Assembly: GCA_900550645.1 (NCBI GenBank)
Contig: URTA01000002.1
Location: forward strand, 38,139-102,138
DNA from: an uncultured Porphyromonadaceae bacterium
GTDB lineage: Bacteria; Bacteroidota; Bacteroidia; Bacteroidales; Muribaculaceae
DNA length: 64,000 nt
Direction of reading: 5' to 3'
The position numbers and the translations under genes were made by a program. Shown here piece by piece: positions 9,298 to 19,183 of the stretch (position 1 is the stretch's first letter; every line of letters starts with the position of its first letter). The notes beneath the pieces are model-generated. The model did no database searches and was not told where the DNA came from. It was given only the letters and a program-made list of their open reading frames with translations.

Positions 9298-9328
9298 CGA
9301 AGTTAATCAAAAATATCATGCCTGTCAA
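9298..9328 (-). promoter_or_regulatory. ftsY promoter, variant -7 box
   Basis: Minus strand: TTG (9326-9328), 20 bases, TAACTTCG (9298-9305), about 20 bases before the ftsY start. The -7 box differs from TAnnTTTG in one position (C for the last T), the same variant found upstream of glnS. Confidence 0.5.
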
Positions 9329-9329
9329 A

Positions 9330-12300
9330 TCACTGATGCTCTTTTGTCTCTATGACAGCTTCTTGCGGAGGCACAGAATCAGGGATTTCGGTGTTGTCGC
9401 GTTTCTTCCTGCGGCGCAGGAACGAGAACGGGTTGTCGAAATCCTTGCGGTATATTATGCCTATGCCCTGGGTGGTCAGGGCTGACTTGAGGTAGTAATT
9501 CTGGTCATTGTAATGGTTGTATGCCTTCAGCCGCAGGTTGCCGCTGCGGTTGAGCAGGTACTCGATGTCAAAGTCGCCGACAAATGTGGTGTTGGATGTA
9601 GCCTTGTCGCGGTATCCGAAATTGCCGTTGAGCAGCAGCCTGTTGTTGAGCAGCCGCGAGGAGAGTGCCACGTCAACTTCTGTGTCGGAGAAGTCACCCT
9701 TGTCCGAGCGCAGCGACGGCGCAATGGTGAGTTTGTCGGTGAGCTGCGAGAGCATGTTTGAAATCTGCGAGGTAACGGTGGCTGAAGCTACCGACGTGAG
9801 TTCGCCTCGGTTGCCGCTTGTCGCCATGTATTCCGGCGTGTAGAAGCGGTTGAGGGCGAGCAGGTAAATGATTTGCCGGCTCATCATGTCTTCGGTCGAG
9901 ATGATGCTCTTTACTTTTCGGGCCACATCCTGTGTAAGTGTGGGCAGCTCGATGTCGAATGAAATTTCCGGTGCTTCGAGGTCGCCCTTCACAGCCAGGA
10001 CTGCATCTACAGGCACATTGGTGCGGTTCAGGTCGCGGTCTGTGGTGAAGCTCTTGTCGAGGTCGGCAAGGTTGGTGTTGACGCGGTAAATGGCGTTTAT
10101 GTCGAGTATCGCCTTGAACGGGTCGCCGTTGAACGAGATGTTGCTGCCAGGGCGTATTGTGAAGTCCTTGAGTATGAGGTCTTGCAGCGTGAAGTTGTAC
10201 ATGCCGTCAGAGAGGGTGTACTTGCCGTACATGGTCATTTCGTCGCTGTCCGAAGAATAGCCTATCTGCATCGCTCCCGAGCCATGGGCGCGTATCTTGT
10301 CGCCGCCCACGGGATCCATGACGAGTATCATTTCGGCTTGAGGCGTGACAGTGGCGCGTATGTCGAGAGCGAACACAGAGGGGCGGCTCTGCTGTTGTTC
10401 CTCTTGCTTCTTGCGGAATCGCTTGACGAAGTCGGGTTCGGTGTCTGTGGCGGCCTTCTCCTCCTCTTCCTTGCGCTTCTTCTCTTCGGCACGCCGGTCG
10501 GAGAAGGTGAGGAAGTTGTAGTCGGCAGCCGCTTCCGAATCGTTCAATACAAATGTGAACACAGATTTCGGTGCTACCGCCATGTCTACCATTATGCCTA
10601 CATAGCCCGGATAGCCGGTTATAGTGCCTCCGCCGTTGCCGTATATTTTGCCGTACCAGTCGGGGTTGATTTTTGCGTCAGTGTTGTAGCACAGCAAGTT
10701 GCGCGCATTGTCTACGCGGAAATCGAATGCAGGGTTGTGGAAATAGTCGTGTGTCAGCGTGCCGCTGAACACGCCGGAGTTGCCGTACTGGTCGTATATG
10801 CGGAACGAGGGTACGCGGATGTGTCCCGGGTCGATGATTACCGAGTCTGAACCTGAATAATACACATTCGTATAGTCCACCTTCATGGTGAGAGTGTCGG
10901 CAAACACCCGTCCGGTCATGTCGATGTCCTTGAATGTTCCGTACAGTTTCACCTTGCCGGAGGCGCGGCCTGATATTTCGGAGGTGAAAGCCGACATAAA
11001 CGGCTGGAGGAACTTGATGTTCACCTTGTTGGTGTTCATGTCAAACGACAGCGAGTCGCGTTTCACCCAGACTCCGCCGTCTATGAGCGCGCTTCGGTGT
11101 CCCTCGTCGGTGATGTCTGCGCCTATTGCCACTTTCATCTCCTGCGGGTCCCAGCGTCCTGACAGCTCCGCGTCGCCGAGCCGTCCGCCGTTGTAGGTCA
11201 GGTTTGTGACTTTAAGCCCCTCTGTGTGTGCGTCCATGGTTTTCAGGTCGAAGAGGGAGCGAGCCACGGCTTTCCCTGTCGCCCTGCCGCCGAAGGTGAC
11301 ATAGTTGATGTTGAGCGTCTCGAACAGGTAGTCGAGGTCGATGTCGCTTAGGTCAACTGTCAGCGTGTCGTCGGGATCTTTCGAGGCATAGCCGTGTATG
11401 TTGACAAACTGGTCCTTATGCCATACGCTCACATTCTCTACGGAGAGCCGTCCGTTGTCAAAGCTCACATTGCCGTCACCGATGTGCCACACGGCATCAG
11501 CCACATGAAATTTCGATGGAAGTATGTGCAGCCCGAAGCTGCGGCTGTTGTCATTGCCTTTGGAGGCTGACATTTCCATTGCCACGTCGCCGGTGTACTT
11601 CTTGGGACGGTTCAAGTCCCAGTTCACATTGGCCCGCAGCTTGTCGCCATTGCCGAAGGCGGACAGCCTGACATCAACGTCTGTGTTGTTCTTGCCTGGC
11701 AGGATTGTGCCTAAGTCGAGCATCGATGTGCGGTTGATGCCGTCGAGGCGTGCCTGCAGGTATGTGCCTCGTATCAGCTTGTTTGTGCCTTGTTGCAGAT
11801 ATGGTATGTCAACATTGACGGACGCAGTTTCAGTGTTGCCGTCAACAGCTCCGGTGATGCGTATGTCTGTCAGCAGCCGTACCGGCAGGTTGAAATATTC
11901 GGGCAGCGTGTTGTCGTCATTGATGGTGATGTCGAAATCGAGGTTTTGGCCGGCAGTGCTGTATGCCTTGTCGTATCCTGGCATCAATGCAGGTACGGAG
12001 TGTGCAGCAATGGCGGTCATGGTCTGCGGCAGCCGCGAAATGTCGAAAGTGCCGGTTACGATGCCGTCGATGAAATCGCTGTGCAGTGTCACGGTGCGTG
12101 CCTCGCCTGCTTCAGCCGCGAGGTGTATGTTGCCGATGTGCAGCGGATTGCGTCCCTGGCTGTGGATGCTGAAATCTGACAGGGATACGCTTCCTGTCGC
12201 GGTGTTCGGGTCAAGTCCGTTGACATGGACATCGATGTTGCCGCTGAATGAGCGCGAGGCAAGGGCTTTGGCAGCGGTGAACCGTGAGGGCGAGAATCGT

Positions 12301-13895
12301 CCTATCTGCACAGTTGCATCAATTACCGATGCTTTGCCGTTGATTGTCGCATTTCCGTCAGCTTGTAGCGCGAGGTCAGTGTCATCGACGGAGACTTTGC
12401 CGCTGACTTGCTTGCCGTCTTTGGTTACATTGGCAAGTATGTTGTTGAAATTCTGTCCGTTGAAGAATATGTTGCGCAGGTCAATGTCTGCCGAGCCGTT
12501 CACGTCGCCGTTGCCGATGGTGACATCAGCATCTGTATTGACCGCGATGTTCCCAAGTTTGGGGTTGTCAAGTAGTGTCCCGAGGTTGAATCCGGGTGTG
12601 GCGGCGTGACCTGATATGGCAAACAGCCCTTTTCTCGAGAAGTCCACCATGAAGTCTGCCTCAACGCCTCCGATGCTCGTGTTGACTGTGGCATCTGCAT
12701 CAGCGCGTAGATTTTGCAGCGAGCCTCGCATTGACACAGTGAAGTCGCCAAGCCGCGTTATCATTCCTCGCGTCTTTTCTGGCATTGACGGTATGAACGA
12801 TAATATGCGCGACATCCCCTCACGAGTTACTTTTGCGGCAAATTGGTTGACCGTCAGCTGTATGTCTTCGATTGACGAGAAATCGCTCATACGGGCCTTT
12901 GCCAGCAGGGAGATGCTGTTGTCGGCGGTGCGCAGGTCGAGGTGGTCGATGCTGACGCTTTTTGTGTCGCCGTCTGCTTTCAGGTTCAATGTGGCAGGGC
13001 TGTTGAAATCTGCAAGCCCGGGAAGGAATGCGCTGAAATCGGACGGTGTGATGCGTGTGTTGTCGAGCGCGATGTTGTGGTGCGTGCGTTTCAAAGCCGG
13101 GACTATGTCACCGTAGCCGTTGTATGACAGGTGGAACTCGCCTGGGTCAATACGTGTGCCCGGCAGCTGTATGGTCAGCCCTACGACATCGAGCTTGTTT
13201 GGCGTGAGGTGGACGAGACAGGCAATCTTGTCAATGGTCAGCCCTGACTTTTCACGCAGGGCGAGCCTGCGCAGGTCTATCGAGAAATCGTCATTTTTGA
13301 GCCGTGGCATTGTCACGTCCATGCGCAGGTTCTCGATTTTCAGATGATTGAAGTCTATGCGCCCATCTGCGAGGCATGGCTTCCACAGCCGGTCAACGGA
13401 AATGTCCGCTCGGCGTATGACCACGTTGCGCAGCTTTATGTCAAACTTTGTAGGGGGCTTGTTGGGGTCTTTCGGCTTGAATGCGTCGATAATGAACTGT
13501 ATGTTCCACGGCCCTTTTTCCTCTTTCTGCGAGAGTGCGCCGTCGAGTCCGACTATTTCCGCATAGTTGAAGCAAATCTTGTGGTCAAAGATGAGTTTGC
13601 CCAAATCTATCCCCGCCCCGAGGCGTTTCACGAAAAGGCATTTCCCCCCGTCAGGAGTCGGGACATTAACGTCAGTCAGCCGCACTTCGCCGCTTGGAGA
13701 AAGGTATACAGAGCCGATGCTCACTTCCGTCCCGAGCAGCTTCGACAGTTCGCTTTGCGCTGTCTTGCGTATCTGATTCTGCACCGGCGGCAATGAAATT
13801 GCCACATATATAAGCACATACAGCCCCACTACAGCCAGTATGGTGGCGAATAGGATGCTGCGTATGACGCGGTACAGGCTTTTCAGACTTTTCAT
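9330..13895 (-). CDS. tamB: TamB-like translocation/assembly module (DUF490)
   Basis: A 1521-residue protein with one N-terminal transmembrane anchor (ILFATILAVVGLYVLIYVAISLP, roughly residues 14-36) and an enormous beta-rich repetitive body, ending in the conserved TamB C-terminal domain (around FALDIRATVTPQAEMILVMDP through TDKLTIAPSLRSDKGDF and NRLLLNGNFGYRD). TamB family proteins form a periplasm-spanning beta-groove linking inner and outer membrane; roles in outer-membrane protein assembly and phospholipid transport have been reported. A Lys/Glu-rich insertion (RRAEEKKRKEEEEKAA, about residue 1130) is low-complexity. Single-gene unit with its own promoter; no TamA partner is in the window. 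Confidence 0.9.
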   Translation of the reverse strand: MKSLKSLYRVIRSILFATILAVVGLYVLIYVAISLPPVQNQIRKTAQSELSKLLGTEVSIGSVYLSPSGEVRLTDVNVPTPDGGKCLFVKRLGAGIDLGKLIFDHKICFNYAEIVGLDGALSQKEEKGPWNIQFIIDAFKPKDPNKPPTKFDIKLRNVVIRRADISVDRLWKPCLADGRIDFNHLKIENLRMDVTMPRLKNDDFSIDLRRLALREKSGLTIDKIACLVHLTPNKLDVVGLTIQLPGTRIDPGEFHLSYNGYGDIVPALKRTHHNIALDNTRITPSDFSAFLPGLADFNSPATLNLKADGDTKSVSIDHLDLRTADNSISLLAKARMSDFSSIEDIQLTVNQFAAKVTREGMSRILSFIPSMPEKTRGMITRLGDFTVSMRGSLQNLRADADATVNTSIGGVEADFMVDFSRKGLFAISGHAATPGFNLGTLLDNPKLGNIAVNTDADVTIGNGDVNGSADIDLRNIFFNGQNFNNILANVTKDGKQVSGKVSVDDTDLALQADGNATINGKASVIDATVQIGRFSPSRFTAAKALASRSFSGNIDVHVNGLDPNTATGSVSLSDFSIHSQGRNPLHIGNIHLAAEAGEARTVTLHSDFIDGIVTGTFDISRLPQTMTAIAAHSVPALMPGYDKAYSTAGQNLDFDITINDDNTLPEYFNLPVRLLTDIRITGAVDGNTETASVNVDIPYLQQGTNKLIRGTYLQARLDGINRTSMLDLGTILPGKNNTDVDVRLSAFGNGDKLRANVNWDLNRPKKYTGDVAMEMSASKGNDNSRSFGLHILPSKFHVADAVWHIGDGNVSFDNGRLSVENVSVWHKDQFVNIHGYASKDPDDTLTVDLSDIDLDYLFETLNINYVTFGGRATGKAVARSLFDLKTMDAHTEGLKVTNLTYNGGRLGDAELSGRWDPQEMKVAIGADITDEGHRSALIDGGVWVKRDSLSFDMNTNKVNIKFLQPFMSAFTSEISGRASGKVKLYGTFKDIDMTGRVFADTLTMKVDYTNVYYSGSDSVIIDPGHIRVPSFRIYDQYGNSGVFSGTLTHDYFHNPAFDFRVDNARNLLCYNTDAKINPDWYGKIYGNGGGTITGYPGYVGIMVDMAVAPKSVFTFVLNDSEAAADYNFLTFSDRRAEEKKRKEEEEKAATDTEPDFVKRFRKKQEEQQQSRPSVFALDIRATVTPQAEMILVMDPVGGDKIRAHGSGAMQIGYSSDSDEMTMYGKYTLSDGMYNFTLQDLILKDFTIRPGSNISFNGDPFKAILDINAIYRVNTNLADLDKSFTTDRDLNRTNVPVDAVLAVKGDLEAPEISFDIELPTLTQDVARKVKSIISTEDMMSRQIIYLLALNRFYTPEYMATSGNRGELTSVASATVTSQISNMLSQLTDKLTIAPSLRSDKGDFSDTEVDVALSSRLLNNRLLLNGNFGYRDKATSNTTFVGDFDIEYLLNRSGNLRLKAYNHYNDQNYYLKSALTTQGIGIIYRKDFDNPFSFLRRRKKRDNTEIPDSVPPQEAVIETKEHQ

Positions 13896-13911
13896 AGAAG
13901 CGTATATCGTG

Positions 13912-13942
13912 CAAAATTACAAATTTTCGCGCACCTCCGCAA
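13912..13942 (-). promoter_or_regulatory. tamB promoter
   Basis: Minus strand TTG (13940-13942), 20 bases, TAATTTTG (13912-13919), ending 17 bases before the tamB start codon. Matches the Bacteroidetes TTTG/TAnnTTTG consensus with optimal spacing. Confidence 0.6.
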
Positions 13943-14050
13943 GCGGATTTTTTGTCGCAGATATGCGTGTTTGTCAGATGGATATTGGAATATTTTTACT
14001 ACTTTTGCGACTGGTTTTTGGGGATTTTATCCCCTGACATTTATATATCA

Positions 14051-14887
14051 ATGAAATTGTCTTTTGCAAACGCTATAACGGCTATTGCGGTGCTATTCAT
14101 CGCAGTGCTTGTCGCGCCTTTGTCCGCATTTGCCGACAGTGGCGGCTCTGGTCGAGGGGAGGGTTTGAATGTGGTCTTGCTGGGTGATTCCAACACTTGG
14201 ATAGGCGGTGACGACTGCTCGAAGTCCAAGGGGTGGACGAAGTGGTTCATCGAAAAGTTCAAGCCCGCATCATGTCGCAGCTATGCCCGCAGCGGCGCGA
14301 CGTGGACCAACACCGTCTCCACTCGCCTCGACATCAGTGGTTATTCAGAAGTTCTCGGCGACAACAATGTGATTTACAATCAGGTAATGCGGCTGGTTGA
14401 TGCTGTTGACCATGGTGCGCAGGCAGTGCCTGACATAATAATCCTGTATGCCGGCATCAACGATGCATGGTTTCAGAACCGCCGTCCAGGCGTATTTGCG
14501 GAAATGCCGCAGGACGCATTTGCCGATACGTCCGGGTTCATTACGAGCCGCAGACCGTCGGAGGTGCTTTCACTTGCCGCGTCGGTGCGGTATGGCTGCG
14601 AGTTGCTGATGCAGCATTTTCCCGAGGCGCAGATTGTACTGGTGACTCCGGCGCAAGCCACCGTCTGCGGGTATGATGAGATACGCAAGGCGGCTGATGT
14701 CATTACAGAGTGCGGGCATCGCATGTCGTTGCCTGTTATCTCGCTCGACAAGGGCGGCGGCATATACCGGGCGGCGGAAAATGTGAGGCGAACAAACACA
14801 TACGACGGCGCACATACTTCCGAGCAGGGCGCACGCCGACATGGGTATTTCATAGCAGCCCAGCTGACAGCGATACTCCAATATTGA
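14051..14887 (+). CDS. Secreted SGNH/GDSL hydrolase
   Basis: A 278-residue exported SGNH-fold esterase. The ATG at 14051 is preferred over an in-frame upstream Met at 13952 because it begins a textbook signal peptide (MKLSFANAITAIAVLFIAVL...APLSAFA). Block I is VVLLGDSNTW with the nucleophile Ser, the Gly block is SYARSGATW, the Asn block is ILYAGINDAW, and the catalytic Asp/His pair is near YDGAHTSEQGARRHG. It immediately precedes an MBOAT acyltransferase and a DHHW-type protein, so the three genes probably add or remove acyl groups on an extracellular glycan. Substrate is unknown. Confidence 0.85.
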   Translation: MKLSFANAITAIAVLFIAVLVAPLSAFADSGGSGRGEGLNVVLLGDSNTWIGGDDCSKSKGWTKWFIEKFKPASCRSYARSGATWTNTVSTRLDISGYSEVLGDNNVIYNQVMRLVDAVDHGAQAVPDIIILYAGINDAWFQNRRPGVFAEMPQDAFADTSGFITSRRPSEVLSLAASVRYGCELLMQHFPEAQIVLVTPAQATVCGYDEIRKAADVITECGHRMSLPVISLDKGGGIYRAAENVRRTNTYDGAHTSEQGARRHGYFIAAQLTAILQY

Positions 14888-14923
14888 ATATAATTATTCA
14901 CCATATACACACACTGGTTTACA

Positions 14924-16420
14924 ATGGTATTTTCTGATTTGTTTTTCCTGTTCGTGTTTATCCCTGCGTTTGTAGTGTGCTACCTCATAGCCGGAGGCAT
15001 CGACAGGCTTTGCCGCCGCAGGGAGAGCGGCGTGGACGGCGAAGTGTACTGCGATGATATATGCGAGCATCGCCGGTCCGGTCATTTGGCCAAGAATATT
15101 GTGTTGATAGTCTTTTCGCTCATATTCTACGCATGGGGTGAGCCGGTCTATGTTTTTCTGATGCTTGTGAGCGTGTTGCTCAACTATTGCGTAGGGCGCG
15201 GCATCGGGCATTGCGGCGGCAGGGGGCGGCGCGTGTGGCTCGTCCTCGGCGTGGTGATGAACCTGTCGATTCTCTGCACTTTCAAGTATCTGAATTTCTT
15301 CTCGCAGATATTGCGAGACATGGGACTGGATGTTGCTGACCCGCACATTGCCCTTCCTATAGGCATCAGCTTCTATATATTCCAGTCCATATCCTACCTT
15401 GTGGACGTGTACAGGCGAGAGTCTCCGGTTCAGAAGAATTTCTTCGGGCTGCTGCTTTACATATCCATGTTCCCGCAGCTTATAGCCGGCCCGATAGTGC
15501 GTTACAACACTGTTGCAGACGAGATTGACAACCGTCGCGTAAGCGCAGCGGACATTGCCGATGGCGTTTTCCGCTTCATGATAGGCCTTGGCAAGAAGGT
15601 CATACTTGCCAACCAGCTTGGCGAAGTAGCGACGCAGCTCATCGGCGGCGATATGCAGCAGACCACAGTCGCCGGGGCGTGGATTGGCATCGGGGCGTTT
15701 ATGTTGCAGATTTACTTTGACTTCTCAGGATATTCCGACATGGCCATAGGCATCGGGCGTTGTCTCGGCTTCCATTTCTGTGAAAATTTCGACCACCCGT
15801 ATTGCTCGCGCACGATTACCGAGTTCTGGCGGCGTTGGCACATTTCGTTGGGCAGTTTCTTCCGGGACTATGTCTACATACCGCTCGGAGGCAACAGACG
15901 ACATCAGCTTGTAAATATCATGGTCGTATGGATGCTCACCGGTATGTGGCACGGCGCAAGCTGGAATTTCATTCTTTGGGGTCTTTATTTCGGTATAATC
16001 TTGCTTATAGAGAAGCATACGATACTGCGCTTGCAGAAGCATATACCCTCGCCGCTGCTGATAGTCTATAGCCTCGCTGTAGTGCTTGTGGGGTGGGGAA
16101 TATTCTACTTTGACGATTTCGGGCGGCTGTCTCACTTCTTCACCCTCGCCTTCGGAGGCTCGGCTGCGGAGGTCTACGCATTTGCTGACGGCGTTGTCCT
16201 GCTTGACCGTTTCTGGCTGCTTGTAGCTGTAGTGCTGTTCTGCATTCCTGTCCGGCGGATGCTTTCGCGCTTTGCAGACAAGCTATTTGGCGAGCAGACT
16301 GCGGCGGGGCAGACGGTTGTGCTTGTTGCGCGGTTGACGACTTCTTGTGTGATACTGCTCGCCAGCGTTGCTCTTCTTGTAGGAGCAACAAACAATGCAT
16401 TCCTGTACACTCGCTTTTAA
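14924..16420 (+). CDS. MBOAT-family (AlgI-like) O-acyltransferase
   Basis: A 498-residue polytopic membrane protein of the MBOAT family, which moves acyl groups across the inner membrane onto exported polysaccharides. Recognisable blocks are ALPIGISFYIFQSISYLVDVYR, MFPQLIAGPIVRY, DFSGYSDMAIGIGRCLGFHFCENFDHPY, FWRRWHISLGSFFRDYVYIPLGGNR and the active-site His in LTGMWHGASWNFILWG. It lies 36 bases after the SGNH hydrolase gene and 11 bases before the DHHW gene on the same strand, the classic composition of alginate-like O-acetylation cassettes. Confidence 0.94.
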   Translation: MVFSDLFFLFVFIPAFVVCYLIAGGIDRLCRRRESGVDGEVYCDDICEHRRSGHLAKNIVLIVFSLIFYAWGEPVYVFLMLVSVLLNYCVGRGIGHCGGRGRRVWLVLGVVMNLSILCTFKYLNFFSQILRDMGLDVADPHIALPIGISFYIFQSISYLVDVYRRESPVQKNFFGLLLYISMFPQLIAGPIVRYNTVADEIDNRRVSAADIADGVFRFMIGLGKKVILANQLGEVATQLIGGDMQQTTVAGAWIGIGAFMLQIYFDFSGYSDMAIGIGRCLGFHFCENFDHPYCSRTITEFWRRWHISLGSFFRDYVYIPLGGNRRHQLVNIMVVWMLTGMWHGASWNFILWGLYFGIILLIEKHTILRLQKHIPSPLLIVYSLAVVLVGWGIFYFDDFGRLSHFFTLAFGGSAAEVYAFADGVVLLDRFWLLVAVVLFCIPVRRMLSRFADKLFGEQTAAGQTVVLVARLTTSCVILLASVALLVGATNNAFLYTRF

Positions 16421-16431
16421 GACTGACTCAG

Positions 16432-17742
16432 ATGAAATATAACGTCATATATATCAGCTTTATGGCATTGGTGTTTGCCGGGTTCACGGTCCTGTTCACG
16501 GCATTCCCTCGCAGCACCGTTTCCGAACTTGAACGCCGTGAGCTTGCCTCGTTTCCCGAATACACTCCCGAGCGTCTTGCCTCTGGTGAGTTTACCAAAG
16601 ATGTATCGGCATGGTTCAGCGACAGCGAGCCTTATCGTGATGTGTTTATGACAGCGAGCATGGAGATAAAGGGGCTGGCCGGTTTGCACATCTCTGGTGA
16701 AAACCAAATCACAATACACGCTGATGCCGGCGGCGCGGATGCGGCACCCCAAGCTCCGTCAGATGACGGTCATATTGACCAGTTCAAGGTTACCGAGGGT
16801 GCTGACGAGAAAGCCAAGATTGCCTCGCGTGGCATCATCGTTGTCGGCACTGCTCCCACTGCCCGCGCGTTGATGATATACGGTGGAGGGGCTAAAAGCG
16901 GCGAAGGATATGCCGAAGCAGTCAACAAATACAAGGAGGCATTTGGCAGCGCGGTGAACATTTACTGTATGGTCATCCCCAACTCGACCGAGTATTATCT
17001 CCCCGACCAGGTGAAGGACAAGTCGAGCTCGATGCTCACGACTGTTGTCAATGTGCATGAACACCTCGTTGACGGCGTGAAGCCTGTTGATGTGTATACC
17101 GTTTTGGGCAAGCACGCTAATGAGCCTATATTCCTTCGTACCGACCACCATTGGGCACCGCTGGGTGCATACTATGCCGCGCAGAAGTTTGCCGAAGTGG
17201 CTAAAGTGCCGTTCCGCGACTTGTCTCACTATGACAAGCACGTCATACATAACTATGTCGGCACTATGTACGGCTATTCCAAGGACATAGCTATCAAGAA
17301 GTCGCCTGAGGATTTCGTGTATTACACGCCCAAGGGCATCGGTTACACCACTACGTACATCGACTACACGGTTGACAAGCATTTCAACGTCACTCATGAG
17401 GGGAAGCCTGTCCAGGGGCAGTTCTTCTACAAGTTCAAGGACGGCAGCAGTGCAGCTTACCAGACATTCATGGGCGATGACAAACGGCTGACAAAGGTCG
17501 TAACAGACACCAAAAACCACCGCAAGCTGCTTATTCTCAAGGACAGTTTCGGCAATGCCTTGCCCGGCTACCTGTTCTACTCGTTTGAGGAGATACATGT
17601 CGTTGACGGCCGCTACTTCAACAAGAACATGAAAAAATACGTCGCTGACAATGGGATAACAGACATCCTCCTTGCCAACAACGTATTCCGTGTCGCTATG
17701 CCCTCCGTAGGGCGTGGTTATGTCAAGTTCCTCACGCAGTGA
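16432..17742 (+). CDS. DHHW/AlgJ-like SGNH protein, partner of MBOAT
   Basis: About 436 residues from the ATG at 16432, which begins a signal-anchor (MKYNVIYISFMALVFAGFTVLFTAF). An in-frame Met at 16345 lies inside the MBOAT gene and is rejected. The family signature RTDHHWAPLGAYYAA is present, and a GDSL-type serine block appears as LLILKDSFGNALPGYL. Such proteins accept acyl groups from the MBOAT channel and transfer them to the exported polymer. It ends 31 bases before the convergent rpe stop; a short imperfect hairpin lies between the two. Confidence 0.88.
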   Translation: MKYNVIYISFMALVFAGFTVLFTAFPRSTVSELERRELASFPEYTPERLASGEFTKDVSAWFSDSEPYRDVFMTASMEIKGLAGLHISGENQITIHADAGGADAAPQAPSDDGHIDQFKVTEGADEKAKIASRGIIVVGTAPTARALMIYGGGAKSGEGYAEAVNKYKEAFGSAVNIYCMVIPNSTEYYLPDQVKDKSSSMLTTVVNVHEHLVDGVKPVDVYTVLGKHANEPIFLRTDHHWAPLGAYYAAQKFAEVAKVPFRDLSHYDKHVIHNYVGTMYGYSKDIAIKKSPEDFVYYTPKGIGYTTTYIDYTVDKHFNVTHEGKPVQGQFFYKFKDGSSAAYQTFMGDDKRLTKVVTDTKNHRKLLILKDSFGNALPGYLFYSFEEIHVVDGRYFNKNMKKYVADNGITDILLANNVFRVAMPSVGRGYVKFLTQ

Positions 17743-17773
17743 GCGAGAGGATAAGCCTCTGCAAGATGATAAT

Positions 17774-18418
17774 TCATAAGGCACGCAGACCCGAAATCGC
17801 TTCTTCGGGGTTTGCCGCGCCGAACACATAGCTGCCGGCAACGAGCATATCAGCTCCCGCCTCTGCGAGCAATGCTCCTGTCTGGAGGTTGACGCCGCCG
17901 TCAACCTCGATTATCGCCTTTGAGCCGGTGCTGTCTATCAGCTGACGCAGCTGGCGCACCTTCTCCACGCTGTGCGGTATGAACGGCTGTCCTCCGAACC
18001 CGGGGTTGACTGACATTATCAGCACGAGTTCAACGTCGCGTATTATGTCAGTGAGCAGCGATACCGGCGTGGCAGGGCAGATTGTGACGCCGGCTTTCAT
18101 GCCCGCGTTGTGTATGCGCTGTATGGTGCTGTGCAGGTGGCGGCACGCCTCGAGGTGCACGTTCATGATTTCCGCGCCCAGGTCGCGCACTTGCTCTATC
18201 CACTTGTCCGGCTCGACTATCATCAGATGCACGTCGAGCGGCTTGGTGCATACCTTGGAAACGGCTTTCATTACCGGAAAGCCGAAGGAGATGTTTGGCA
18301 CAAACACGCCGTCCATTACATCAAGGTGCAGCATGTCTGCTTCCGAGCGGTTTATCATCTCGATGTCGGGCGTCAGGTTGGCGAAATCTGCCGACAGGAG
18401 TGAAGGGGATACTTTCAT
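17774..18418 (-). CDS. rpe: Ribulose-phosphate 3-epimerase
   Basis: Pentose-phosphate epimerase, 214 residues, full length. Hallmarks: SPSLLSADF at the start, the metal and substrate residues in MLHLDVMDGVFVPNISFG, VHLMIVEPD, LIMSVNPGFGGQPFIP and the phosphate-binding EVDGGVNL and LVAGSYVFG. Last gene of the leftward fprA-UDG-dedA-rpe run. Confidence 0.96.
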   Translation of the reverse strand: MKVSPSLLSADFANLTPDIEMINRSEADMLHLDVMDGVFVPNISFGFPVMKAVSKVCTKPLDVHLMIVEPDKWIEQVRDLGAEIMNVHLEACRHLHSTIQRIHNAGMKAGVTICPATPVSLLTDIIRDVELVLIMSVNPGFGGQPFIPHSVEKVRQLRQLIDSTGSKAIIEVDGGVNLQTGALLAEAGADMLVAGSYVFGAANPEEAISGLRAL

Positions 18419-18431
18419 GGTATTATGTTGT

Positions 18432-19145
18432 TCAGTCGATTTTGATAGTCGGTTTCTTTTCAGCGGCGGTTGCCTTTTTGTGAGAGATGACCTTGTATAC
18501 TATGTAGATGACACACAGCACGGCGAGCGCATACCCGCCCCAGGTCAGGTACTTGTTGTACTCCTCAACCTTGGTGAACAGGTCGTCGTAGCTTACGCTC
18601 TGCGCAAGTATGTAGCCGAGCAGCGCAAGTATGCAGTTCCACACCAATGCGCCCAGGGTGGTGAATATGGCGAACTTGCCGACATTCATGCGAGCCAGAC
18701 CGGCGGGGATTGATATGAGTTGCCGTATGGCCGGTATCAGTCGCCCTATGAGCGTTGACACTGCGCCGTGGCGGTCGAAATACGCCTCGGCTTTTGTCAC
18801 TTTCGCCTCGTCTATCATGCAGATATGTCCGATGTGGCTGTTGGCGAAACGGTATACCACCGGGCGGCCTATCCACAAGGCGAGGTAATAGTTGATAAAC
18901 GCACCGCAGAGAGCACCGAGGGTGGCAAACACTACCACCATGTAGATGTTCATGTCTGCGCCGGCTCCTGTGTTGGTACATGCCAGGTATGCTGCCGGCG
19001 GCACTACCACTTCCGAGGGGAAGGGGATGAAGGAACTCTCGATGGTCATGAATACGAACACGAATATGTAGCTCGCGTTTTCTACAAACCACTGGAAAAA
19101 TGAACTCGCGTCAAATCCTATGGCGAGTGTTATCATGTCAAGCAT
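18432..19145 (-). CDS. DedA/SNARE-associated family membrane protein
   Basis: A 237-residue inner-membrane protein of the DedA family (VTT domain). Family marks are FIPSEVVVPPA-like FIPFPSEVVVPPAAYLA, ALCGAFINYYLALWIGR, the re-entrant segment YFDRHGAVSTLIGRLIPAIRQLISIPAGLARM, and terminal hydrophobic helices. Members act as lipid scramblases or undecaprenyl-phosphate transporters; which applies here is not visible. Thirteen bases upstream of rpe and 38 bases downstream of the UDG-like gene. Confidence 0.92.
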   Translation of the reverse strand: MLDMITLAIGFDASSFFQWFVENASYIFVFVFMTIESSFIPFPSEVVVPPAAYLACTNTGAGADMNIYMVVVFATLGALCGAFINYYLALWIGRPVVYRFANSHIGHICMIDEAKVTKAEAYFDRHGAVSTLIGRLIPAIRQLISIPAGLARMNVGKFAIFTTLGALVWNCILALLGYILAQSVSYDDLFTKVEEYNKYLTWGGYALAVLCVIYIVYKVISHKKATAAEKKPTIKID

Positions 19146-19183
19146 TTCTGTTGTCTGTTTGTGGCTTCAGCCTGGTGTGTTTA

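Noticed and set aside
16759..17904. 381-codon minus-strand frame over the DHHW gene
   Set aside because: The plus strand encodes the DHHW motif and a signal anchor; the antisense frame also runs into rpe.
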